The notes beneath the pieces were generated by a model. It was not told the DNA's origin and did no database searches. It saw only the letters and a list, made by a program, of their open reading frames with translations. A program made the position numbers and the translations under genes. Shown here piece by piece: positions 1-9,742 of a DNA stretch of 64,000 nucleotides; the first letter of the stretch is position 1; every line of letters starts with the position of its first letter. The DNA is from Hypericum androsaemum (lineage: Eukaryota > Streptophyta > Magnoliopsida > Malpighiales > Hypericaceae), in contig OZ023181.1 in NCBI GenBank assembly GCA_963995505.1, positions 1,091,487 to 1,155,486 of the forward strand, in the 5' to 3' direction.

Positions 1-316
1 ATAAAATAATGGCCATATAATCACGAGAGGAGATTAAAAATATTATTCGACTTCAAACTGAATAAATCGACCTTTTTTAAAAGGTAAAAAGATATTATTA
101 CTAGTCCATAGTAATTACAAAAGAAGATGCAAAGACATTGCAGAGGGGCAATCTGCAGAGGAACTCAGCGCCAAGACCATGATCGCGACAAGCTCCTTGC
201 AACATATACAAACATAAACCTGATGGGTGTACAGATAATAAGTAGTATAAAAAAAACAACCGAAGCCCATCTTTGGTTAATAAATTAATCATAATTAAGT
301 CTTCCTCCCTCCCCCT
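1..316. other. 3' flank of the NAC gene, no further gene seen
   Basis: AT-rich sequence downstream of the NAC stop codon. It probably contains the 3' UTR of that gene. Around 45-85 there is a stretch resembling the end of the repeat seen near 56870-56910 (a 'tattcgact...aataaa' phrase), which may be an old retroposon tail. No coding exon is supported. Confidence 0.5.
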
Positions 317-427
317 TCACTTCTCAAAAACGCATATTCCAACATCACACCCCGAGCTAGAACTCAAGAAACCATCAAACCTGTCACCTTCTTCCCTACT
401 TTGTAGTATCAACCACGGCACCTCCGA

Positions 428-459
<32 letters not shown>

Positions 460-2519
460 CCCATCCTCCTCCAAAAGTACCACTTGAAGCCCCATCAACA
501 TCACACCCATCCTGATCTTGACTCAACTGGGAGGCAACAAACTTGTCAAGATCCCTCCAGTCCCTCGAGGAGGCGAAATCGCTGCTGTTGATCGCGGTGT
601 TGTTGAACCCTAGAGCACGTTCATCGTCACCATAATTGACGTAATCATTTTCCGACATCAGCGAGACGGATCCCGGCCTCTTGATGAATGGAAGAGAAGG
701 GCTGTCCAGCTGGGGAAGCTGCAAGAAACTATCCGAGTTCATGAAGCACATCGGGTTGTCCGCTTCCAATGTTTCTCGCTTGCAGGAGGAATTAATATTC
801 GGGGAGAGGAGGTTCTGATGATGGAGCTGACTTGTGAGGTAGTGGTCAATCGGGTCACTCATTGAGCCGACTCCGACTCCGACTCCGCTTGGTTCGTCGT
901 ACAAGTAGTAGCTCGGGTCCCACCCGTCCATGTTCTTGGTTTGGCCGTTGGTGGCTATTCTCTTCTTGAATGCCCGGCAAACTACCCATCCTTCTTCCTG
1001 AGATCAATTCAGTGTGACCGCCAATTAATTTTAGGTTTATGTCCAGACATACGGTATTTTGGGAAGAACAAGAAAAAGAAAGAAAAGAAACTAAAAGCGA
1101 GCGAGCAAAATTTTACGGAAAACCCGAGTAATTTTATGATGACGAGTGACAATATTTGGACTATTGAAATTGGAGGAAGCTATCAACTCTCCCTCTTCCC
1201 TTCCTGTTGCTTTATGGATCGATCACTACCTAGCATGCTTTTTTGACTTCGAGAGATCTATAGTGTTAGTCAGCTTTGTAACAAGCACGCACATGTCCTC
1301 ATGCGTGCTTCTTACAAACATGTTGGGTTTGAGTTAGAGACTATTATCTGCACATGTACATATAGGCTAGTGGACCTGTGCACGGAAATTGGGAAGCATT
1401 TTGGGGACCCCTAGTGTCCCCACATGTCAATGAGATGAAATCATCAAATAATTAGATCAATTATCAAAATAATTATTCTAAATTAATCAATTTTGAGTTC
1501 AAGTTCTTAAATTAATCAAAGGACATTTAGCCTAGCGGTATAAAGGGTACTATTTTTAGGAGGTCTAGAGTTCAAACCTTGGCGTGGGATAAAAAATTTA
1601 CCTTTCAAAAAAAAATTTCTTGAATGTAACAAACAAAATTAAATACTTATTATAAATACTTTACCACATATCAAAATTGTATTTGATTTAAATTTAAATT
1701 TTCGATGGATTTCCGGATACAAATTTTCTCAAATTGATGAGATGGATCATGGAATAACTCATGAAGTTGCAATTATTTTGTCTCACGCACATCAAGGAAG
1801 AGAAGACTTATTAGGTCTTTATACACATGTCCTTATTTATGAAAGAGTTTTTGTCGTCGTCCTAATTTTTTCTTCGCTAATTTCAGTTGGGCTTGTGTTA
1901 ATTAACCTTCTAACATCATTTTTTTTTCAAGACCAGGTATCTTGAGAAATCTAGTTGTAAAATAAATTGGGAGATCAAGTTCTTGCCTGAGGAGGACCAT
2001 TCTCATCCGATTCAAGTCTGTATTCGTGCATGATCCAGTCGGTCTTCTGGCCATTAGGGGCTCTTCCTTTGTAGAAGACGAGGGTTTTCCTCATGCCAAC
2101 GAGCTTTGCCTTGTCATAAACCGCCTTGTCCCGGCCGGTCGCCTTCCAGAACCCAGCCATGGTAGCCCTGTTCGTTCGCGTCCCCGTAGGATACTTCTTA
2201 TCCTTGTGGCTGAAGAAGTACGACTCATTTTGCTCCTCGTACCCAATCCTGCATCTCTCTGGAACCAAGAGTTGTGGTCTGACCCGGGTCAGTATACTCG
2301 AATTAATCGGCTCAACAAGTGTGAAGATACGCAGCGAAATATATATGTTTATTTACCTCGGAGGTCCCATGGTTCAATTCTGTATAAATCAATGTCTCGA
2401 ATGACATCAAGGTCTATCTTCTGCGAAGCGACCTTCTTCCTCAGATAATACCCGACAAGCTCCTCATCGGTCGGGTGGAATCGGAATCCGGGCGGGACAC
2501 AAGACTCCATTGTCTCCAT
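317..2519 (-). CDS. VND-type NAC domain transcription factor (three exons)
   Basis: Predicted 371-aa nuclear transcription factor. Exons on the minus strand are 2519-2357, 2258-1987 and 997-317; joined they give 1116 bases with no internal stop. The NAC domain fills about the first 160 residues: [18 protein letters not shown] near the start, [16 protein letters not shown] at the end of exon 1, then [56 protein letters not shown], and [13 protein letters not shown] opening exon 3. These phrases are typical of the VASCULAR-RELATED NAC-DOMAIN group (VND4/5/6-like), which activates secondary-wall and xylem-vessel programmes; that role is inferred from the family. The C-terminal half is acidic and low-complexity, with a Gly-Val run and an Asn run coded by an ATT microsatellite. 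Oddities are a GC donor on intron 2 and Ser in place of the conserved Trp in the NEWYFF motif. The first ATG (METMES) was chosen; a second lies three codons in. Confidence 0.9.
427..462. repeat. ATT microsatellite coding for poly-Asn in the NAC gene
   Basis: About eleven tandem ATT units inside exon 3 of the NAC gene, read on the minus strand as an Asn run in the C-terminal activation region. Its length is likely to vary between alleles without breaking the frame. Confidence 0.9.
1521..1616 (+). mobile_element. Short tRNA-derived SINE in NAC intron 2
   Basis: A roughly 95-bp unit opening with a box A-like phrase (tagcctagcgg), then a box B-like phrase (agttcaaacct), then 'ggcgtggg', 'aatttaccttt' and an A-rich tail. 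The same order and spacing occur in the element at 13739-13833, which has clear target duplications, so the two are copies of one family. No clear target duplication is visible here. It sits inside the 989-bp second intron of the NAC gene in the opposite orientation. Confidence 0.6.
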
Positions 2520-2616
2520 CTTAACCACCCACCGGTAGCTTTAGAACTGCATCAAATTGTATAAATCACTACTATTTGGCGTTTCTAGCTAGCTCGAAGA
2601 AAGTGGATTGAAGAGG

Positions 2617-2626
2617 TTTATATAAC
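2617..2626 (-). promoter_or_regulatory. Probable TATA box of the NAC gene
   Basis: Read on the minus strand this is TTGTTATATAAAC, about 100 bases upstream of the NAC start codon, a normal distance for a plant core promoter with a short 5' leader. Confidence 0.5.
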
Positions 2627-3579
2627 AATAGGTACCGAGGAAAAGAGAGAAAAGAAAGATATAGAGAGCGAAAAAAAGGCAAAGAGTGAATTGAAATGGA
2701 AGTCTTCAAAGATAGATATATAATGAAGTTTACCCTCCAAATGGAAAGGTGACAAGTGATAATCAGGTATAATAATCTGTTTTAACTACTAATGGGAAAT
2801 GATACATTATCGTTTTTTAAGAGGTAGATTTTATTAATGATACTCTTATGTGCTAGTTACATTTAACAATGCAGAATTTACTTTTGTAACCGTAGTCTTA
2901 TTAAAACTCTACTGCGATAAAATCTATTGGAAAAAATATTGTTGCAAAAAAGAGCGCTTGGCGTTAAACTGTTAAAACACAATTTTGCACTCCACTTCTT
3001 GCTATACATATAAAATCCTGAGACCTTGATGAGGCAATTGCATTAAAAAACACTATAGTTATCATTGAAGGGACAATATTGATTCTAATAGGGATAAAAA
3101 GAAACTACCAGAAAAAATGAAAAATTCAGCTGGATTATACTATATATTGGAGCATGTGATATTTTTTTCCTGTCCTATAGTTATAGTAACTCTACTTATG
3201 ATAAGTTGGTAGAAGAAATTCAGGAAACGGACATCTGTAGGTTGAGACTAATGATGTTGTCTTGTGTTGGTGAATGGAGGGAATGATTCATTAGGGAACG
3301 CCGTTGCGTTGCCATTAGATTAATATAGATTATGTATAAGTTATTCAGTTACAAAAAGAATTTAAAAATAGAGATGTTACAAAAAGCATGGCGTCATCAG
3401 AAAAGAGCAAGAGCACGCGTTTGGTCGAAAGAGAAAAGTTTTTGCAAGGCTTTTCTTGCATGGACCGGTGAAGTTGCGTCTGACCACTTGTCTCTTTATC
3501 GACACATTCCATATCAACCAAAAATCGATTAGTCCATTCAAAGAATGGTAAAGGGTTGTTATTTGGTGAGTGGTCGTCG

Positions 3580-3643
<64 letters not shown>

Positions 3644-4394
3644 CGTGTCACAGAGTCGGTCAATCTATGGTTTAAGTGTGTAGGGCTCAGGATGTGGGAA
3701 TATGGAGAGGGAAGGGTCACCTATATAAATAAACTTCATAACCAACTATTGCATCCTTTTGTTATAAAAAAAAAACTATTGCATCCTTTTCAAGATGTAC
3801 CAAAAATTGACGGGGTAACGAGTTAAATATCTGACAAATGTAATTATTGGTTTAAAAATTTAGGCAGCCTTTCACCCAACACACAAATCACTTTCCTGTT
3901 AACCAAAAAAAAATCACTTTCCTGTTTTTATCGTCCAAGTCTCTTCTTTGACTCCCATTTTTCACCATCTCTAGACGTACCTCGGTATTTTACATATGCA
4001 TATATGTATAATATTACGTAACTCTATTTAATTTCTCTGTTCTACATTGTACTACACACGAGACAGAGAAAACATTACCTACCAAAAAAGAGACAGAGAA
4101 AACATTCAAAGAATGATAAGCAAAATTTGTTACACTTTCGAAATTCGAACTCTGGTCAATCATCGGTAAATCTTCACTGTTCTCTTGTACGGCTAGAATA
4201 AGTGCTTATTGGTCAGTGTATGTGTTATACATTTCATACCTTAGGAATACGGGTACTGATGATCTTTGAGTTCTTGAGAAGAGAAATAATTAATGTTAAT
4301 GAAGTAGAAGAACAGATTACTTGGAGAGAGAGAGTGGAGAGAAGAGGAGTTCCGTTAGGTAGGGAGCGTAGGGAGCTGTTATATAGAAGGAGAA
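2627..4394. other. Upstream region of the NAC gene, no gene seen
   Basis: AT-rich sequence with the NAC promoter at its left end, a long ATT microsatellite at 3582-3643 and a purine-rich pentanucleotide array at its right end. The open frames here come from simple repeats (poly-Tyr, Arg-Glu-Gly runs) and are not credible proteins. Confidence 0.6.
3582..3643. repeat. ATT/TTA microsatellite, about 20 units
   Basis: Perfect trinucleotide array in the NAC upstream region, about 1 kb from its start codon. Confidence 0.95.
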
Positions 4395-4440
4395 GGGGAA
4401 GGGAAGGGAAGGGAAGGGAAGGGAAGGGAAGGGAAGGGAG
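4395..4440. repeat. AGGGA pentanucleotide microsatellite
   Basis: About nine near-perfect units of a purine-only pentamer, directly against the left target duplication of the Copia element at 4446. Confidence 0.95.
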
Positions 4441-4445
4441 AGAAC

Positions 4446-5131
4446 TGTTGAAAATTTGACTCGTGCAACGAAAGCGGTAAATAAAATTTACTTCGATAAT
4501 TAATAATTATCATGGTCAAAAGTAGATGGGGAAGAAAAACACCACCAAGAAGGAACACCAAGATTTACGTGGAAAATCCTCTAAATATCAGAGGAAAAAA
4601 CCACGGGACCAGCTCCGAAAAATATCCACTAGTAAATAGAGAAATTATAGTGGTAAAAATATCCTCACTGCCCGATACCCTGAGTTATCCCACTCTCGTG
4701 TTTCACTCGTATTTTACAGTAGAGAATTTTCACTCACTCTATTTTTACCTCAAGCTCTCTCTCTCTCTAGAACTTGAAAACTATCTATTTCTCTCTAAAC
4801 TCTCTACTTTGAGTTTTTCTTCATTTTGTGAATGTCTTTCCATGGAAGATCTTCTCCCCTTTTATAGAGGAGGAAAGTTCATATGGAACAAATGTTCCAT
4901 AAAATCCTCCATGTTTTCTTCCTTAATTTGTGGGCATCTTCATCATCATGTCCATCTTCTCTTTTTCTTAATTTGTGGGCATCTTCATCATTATGTCAAT
5001 CTTCTCTTTTTCTTAATTTGTGGGCATCTTCATCATCACGTCCATCTTTTCTTTTCCTTAATTTGTGGGCATATTCATTATCATGTCCAATTAAATGAAC
5101 TAAATAGACATAATGGGGCGGGACCCCAATA
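4446..5131 (-). repeat. 3' LTR of the Copia element
   Basis: 686 bp, starting TGTTGAAAATTTGACTCG and ending ACCCCAATA on the plus strand. It contains about four units of a 45-bp minisatellite at 4922-5098. Confidence 0.95.
4922..5098. repeat. 45-bp minisatellite inside the 3' LTR (about four units)
   Basis: Units begin 'cttaatttgtgggcatctt' and start at 4922, 4967, 5012 and 5057; the last is partial. The partner LTR at 9145-9737 has only two units (9619-9704), which accounts for almost all of the 93-bp length difference between the LTRs. Confidence 0.9.
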
Positions 5132-5189
5132 ATTCTCCCCCTCACGCCCCATTGAGAGAGAGATTTCTGGTTGAGCTTAATGATGAACC

Positions 5190-8100
5190 CTCGTACCAGA
5201 TGACCTAGCACAGAATTGGAGTTTCTCACGAGGCACTGCCTTTGTTAACATATCAACAGGATTCTTGTCCGTATGAATCTTTTGTAACTTCATCTCCTAC
5301 TCTTCAGTGGTCATTCGGAGCCAATGATACCGAATATCGATGTGCTTCGTGCGACCATGATAAGTAGCATTCTTGCTCAGGTCTAGAGCACTTTGACTAT
5401 CACTGTAAACCACATACTCATCTTGCTCCAAACCCAGCTCTTGAAGGAACCTCTTCAACCAAAGCAACTATTTTCCTGCCTCAGTCATTGCAATATACTC
5501 TGCCTCAGTTGTAGATAAGGCAACACATTTCTGCAGTTTGGACTGCCATAACACAGCTCCCCTGTAAAAGTAAACAGATATCCAGAAGTTGATTTTCTGG
5601 AGTCAATATCTCCCGTCATATCTGCATCTGAAAAACTCTCCAAGATTGGTTCCGAGCCTCCAAAGCACAAAGACATTTTTGAACTGCCTCCTAAGTATTT
5701 TAGGATCCATTTTACAGCCTCCCAATGTTGTTTCCCCGGGTTAGAGAGAAACCTGCTCACCACACCAACTGTGTGAGTAATATCTGGACACGTTCACACC
5801 ATGGCGTACATCAAACTCCCAACTGCTGAGGAGTATGGAACCTTTGCCATGTCTTCCTTCTCCTCCTTTGTTGTAGGACATACTTTCTTGCTGAGTTTAA
5901 ACTGGCCAGCAAGAGGTGTACTGACTGGATTCGCATTCTTTGAATTGAATCTCTCTAGTACCTTCTCAATGTATCTTTCCTGGGATAACCACAGCTTCCT
6001 AGCTTGTCGATCACGAATAATCTGCATGCCCAGAATTTGCCTTGCTGCACCAAGATCCTTCATGTCAAAAGACTTTGATAAATCTTCTTTTAACTTCTTT
6101 ATCATCTCAGCATCCTGTCCAACGATCAGCATATCATCCACATACAATAAAAGAATTATGAATTTACCATCATGAAATCTACGGATGTAAACGCAATGGT
6201 CTGCGTTTATCCTGGTGTAGCCATGACTCATCATGAATGAGTTGAACTTCTTGTACCACTGTCTAGGAGCTTGCTTCAGGCCATACAAGCTCTTTCTTAA
6301 ACTGCACACCAGATCTTCCTTCCCTTTCTTCTGAAAACCTTCAAGTTGCTGCATGTAGATTTCCTCCTCCAAATCACCATGGAGGAAAGCAGTCTTGACA
6401 TCCATTTTCTCTAACTCCAGATTCAAACTAGCAGTTAGTCCGAGTACTACTCGAACCGAGGTCATCTTCACGACTGGTGAAAATATTTCATCAAAGTCAA
6501 TGCCTTTCTTCTGGCTGAAACCTTTTACCACTAGCCGAGCCTTGTATTTTACGAGATTATCACCATCTTATTTCAGCTTGTATACCTATTTGTTCATCAA
6601 TGCCTTCCTTCCTTGGGGTAATTCCACAAGCTCATAAGTACCGTTCTTTCTCAAAGAACTCAATTCTTCAAGCATAGCCTCCATCCATCGAGCTTTGTCC
6701 TTATGCTCTAGGACTTTTTCAAAGCTCTCTGGCTCCCCCTCGCTAGTGACAAGGACATACTTAGTACTGGAGAATCTGGTTGACAACATCCTCTGTCTTG
6801 TTGACCTTCTGAGTTGCTCGTCCTCCTGAGATTCCGAAGTTACTTCGCCGACCTCAGGGGTTTGTTCCCCCTGATTAGAATTCTCTTCTGATTCACCACC
6901 CACCCAAAAAGATTGATCTGCATCTTCTCCACCAGTTGTCATTGGAGAAGATTCTGGTGCCAAATCAATTCCACCACCAGCCTCTATCCTTGCCTCTGTT
7001 ATTACTGGGGTTGAACATGTCTCATTTTCATAAAACACTACATCTCTGCTTCTGATGACTTTCTTTCTCTCTAGATCCCACAGTCTGTAGCCAAAATTTT
7101 CTTCTCCATAGCCAAGAAATATACATGGAACTGCTTTGTCATCTAGCTTTTGTCTCTGTTTCTTTGGTATATGTACAAAAGCTTTGCATCCAAACACCTT
7201 CAAATGTGAGTAAGATGTACTTATTCCGGTCCACACTCTCTCTGGGGTATCATAGTTTAGCGGAACTGATGGAGACCGATTGATTAGGTAGCAGACAGCA
7301 CGAACTGCTTCCCCCCCAGAATGGCTTAGGCAAGTTAGCCATTTTGAGCATGCATCTCACTTTCTTCACAATGGTTCTGTTGATTCTCTCTGCAACACCG
7401 TTGTGCCGTGGGGTGCCTGAAACTGTATTCTCATGTTTGATGCCATAGTTTGCGCAATACTGCTCAAACTCTTTTGACGTGTACTCCCCGCTATTGTCTG
7501 ACCGGATACACTTTAAGGACGCACCTTTCTCTCTTTCCACCATAGCATGAAACTTCTTGAAGTGATCAAACACCTGATCTTTTTTTTATATAAAAATACA
7601 CCCACAACTTCCGTGATGCATCATCAATGAAAGTGAGAAAATATTTGCTACCACCTAATGACTCCACTTCAATGGGACCACACAAATCAGAATGCACAAG
7701 TTCTAAAAAACTTTCCTTCCTTTTAGCAGTCTTGCCAAAAGAAACTCTATGATGCTTGCCAAAGATACAATAATCACAAGGTTGTAGTTTTGTACCTATG
7801 GCGATTGGAACAAAGGACCGTAATGCTTTCATTTCCTTCTCGCTCAAGTGTCCAAGCTGCTTGTGCCACATATTTGGTGAGGTAGAGTCCTCTACTGCGT
7901 TCACCTCATCTCCAAGTAGCTTCACTTGAGTCTTATAAAATATACCAGATATCTTTCCTCTAGCTGTAACTAGATCTCCTGCAGTCAGCTTCCACAATCC
8001 ATTGAAATGACTATGGAAACCAGTCACATCTAGGGCATGTATAGATATCAGGTTCAGACGCAGATCAGGAACATGTCTGACATCTTTCAATGTTAACTTA

Positions 8101-8262
8101 TGGCCAACATTTATCTTAACCAAAACATCACCAACTCCCACAATATTAGCAAAACTGCTATTTCCCATTCTAACCTTGCCAAAGTCTTCAGCTCTGTACA
8201 AGGTGAACATCTCATTGTAGGGAGTTGCATGGTATGATGCAGCAGAATTAATGACCCATTCA
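5190..8262 (-). pseudogene. Copia pol remnant: protease, integrase, reverse transcriptase, RNase H
   Basis: Broken pol region. The protease lies near 8120-8260, but its catalytic Asp-Ser-Gly is replaced by Asn-Ser-Ala. Integrase follows, with WHKQLGH...CDYC for the HHCC finger and core acidic residues in DLCGP, the DNSGEY region and the GVAERINR region. Reverse transcriptase occupies about 6531-5794, with MDVKTAFLHGDL and the YVDD box near 6140. RNase H follows, with an ADMTGD...STSGY block and DSQSA. Stops and frame changes separate nearly every domain. Such polyproteins normally copy the element's RNA and integrate the product; this copy cannot make a full protein. Confidence 0.9.
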
Positions 8263-8264
8263 GT

Positions 8265-9095
8265 TTACGGATCACTGATCGCACAAATATCTTCTTCATA
8301 AGAAAATAGTGCCACCTCCTCTAGTGTAGATGTAGTAGCTCTTTGGTCATTCTCATTCTTCTGCTCGCCTCCCTGCTTCTTCTTGAACAGTCTACAATTT
8401 TTTTTAAAGTGCCCCTCTTTGCCACAATAGTAACACTTCAGTCCTTCTCTCGACTGGGATCTTCCTTCAAACTTGCCTTTCCCACAGTTCTCTGTGACCA
8501 TGGCCTCATTGCTAAAGCTCATCATACCATTCTCTATTCTCTGAGTTTCTTCATTCAGGATACTATCCTTGACCATAAACAATGTCAAACTTGGAGTTGA
8601 GTTTGTCAGAGAAATTTTTAGTATTTCCCAACTATCCGGCAAAGAATTTAGCAACATCAAAGCCAACAACTCATCGTCAAGCGGAACCTTTGCTGCTACT
8701 AGACGATTTGCAAACTCCTGGAACGTACTCAAATGCTCAGACGCATTTTGTCCATCACGGTATGTGGCTGTGATAAGCCGTTTGAGCAGAAAAGCCTTGT
8801 CAATGGTATTTTTCCGCTCAAACAGATTTTCCAGCTTCTCCCAGAGCTTGAATGTATCCGTCTCGTCAGCCACGTAGTGAATAAGACTGGGGTCAATCGA
8901 CTGTCGAATTAACCCACAGGCTTTGCGATTCATCTTGTTCCAGAGAGCATCTGCTATTGCCTCGTCTTTTATACCTTTTAACTCAATAGGATCAAAAAGA
9001 TCCTTGCAGTATAAAACATCTGTCATCAGAGTCTTCCAGACAGCATAATTTGACGAAGTCAACTTGATGGCTTTTTCGACAGGCTTGTCCTCCAT
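8265..9095 (-). CDS. Copia Gag protein
   Basis: A 276-aa open Gag frame from the ATG at 9095 (MEDKPVEK) to a TAA that separates it from the protease. It contains the UBN2/DUF4219-type Gag core seen in plant Copia elements (SSNYAVWKTLM near the start, LLNSLPDSW mid-protein) and one CCHC zinc knuckle, CYYCGKEGHFKKNC, near residue 225. The knuckle binds RNA during particle assembly. This is the longest undamaged protein in the element. In TNT1-like elements Gag and Pol form one continuous frame, so the TAA is probably a mutation rather than a natural stop. Confidence 0.85.
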   Translation of the reverse strand: MEDKPVEKAIKLTSSNYAVWKTLMTDVLYCKDLFDPIELKGIKDEAIADALWNKMNRKACGLIRQSIDPSLIHYVADETDTFKLWEKLENLFERKNTIDKAFLLKRLITATYRDGQNASEHLSTFQEFANRLVAAKVPLDDELLALMLLNSLPDSWEILKISLTNSTPSLTLFMVKDSILNEETQRIENGMMSFSNEAMVTENCGKGKFEGRSQSREGLKCYYCGKEGHFKKNCRLFKKKQGGEQKNENDQRATTSTLEEVALFSYEEDICAISDP

Positions 9096-9144
9096 CTTCA
9101 ACACACAAAGATCTCAGCTACAAAGCCAATGCTCTGATACCACT

Positions 9145-9737
9145 TGTTGGGAATTTGACTCGTGCAGCAGAAGCGATAAATAAAATTTACCCCGATAATT
9201 AATAATTACCACAATCAAAAGTAGATGGGGAAGAAAAACACCACCAAGAGGGAACACCAAGATTTACGTAGAAAACTCTCTAAATACCAGAGGGAAAAAC
9301 CACGGGACCAGCTCCGAAAAATATCCACTAGTAAATAGAGAAATTACAGTGGTAAAAATATCCTCACTGCCCGATACCCTGAGTTATCCCACTCTCGTGT
9401 TTCACTCGTATTTTACAGTAGAGAATTTTCACTCACTCTATTTTTACCTTAAGCTCTCTCTCTCTAGAACTTGAAAACTATCTATTTCTCTTTAAACTCT
9501 CTACTTGGAGTTTTTCTTCATTTTGTGGATGTCTTTCCATGGAAGATCATCTCCCCTTTTATAGAGGAGGAAAGTTCATATGGAACAAATGTTCCATAAA
9601 ATCCTCCATATTTTCTTCCTTAATTTGTGGGCATCTTCATCATCATGTCCATCTTCTCTTTTTCTTAATTTGTGGGCATCTTCATTATCATGTCCAATTA
9701 AATGAACTAAATAGACATAATGGGCGGGACCCCAATA
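9145..9737 (-). repeat. 5' LTR of the Copia element
   Basis: 593 bp, starting TGTTGGGAATTTGACTCG and ending ACCCCAATA on the plus strand. Both LTRs end in ATA where the usual CA would be expected, so that change predates this insertion. Confidence 0.95.
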
Positions 9738-9742
9738 AGAAC

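Larger units (their letters stand above)
4446..9737 (-). mobile_element. Copia LTR retrotransposon (Tork/TNT1-like), decayed
   Basis: A 5.3-kb element on the minus strand, flanked by the target duplication AGAAC (4441-4445 and 9738-9742). The 5' LTR is 9145-9737 and the 3' LTR 4446-5131. A primer-binding site complementary to initiator tRNA-Met (TGGTATCAGAGC on the minus strand) is at 9131-9142, and a polypurine tract lies against the 3' LTR at about 5132-5144. Gag, protease, integrase, reverse transcriptase and RNase H follow in Copia order, so lineage is clear. The coding part carries at least four in-frame stops (near 8263, 6580, 6565 and 5787) and frame changes (near 7570, 7310 and 5560), so it cannot be autonomous. 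The two LTRs still align closely, apart from transitions and two extra 45-bp units in the 3' LTR. Confidence 0.95.

Noticed and set aside
2026..2448. Plus-strand frames over NAC exons 1 and 2
   Set aside because: Antisense shadows of the NAC coding exons.
3545..3826. Open frame with a run of about 20 Tyr
   Set aside because: Produced by the ATT microsatellite; no splice or protein support.
4512..5132. 206-codon plus-strand frame
   Set aside because: Lies in the 3' LTR and reads its 45-bp repeats antisense to the element.
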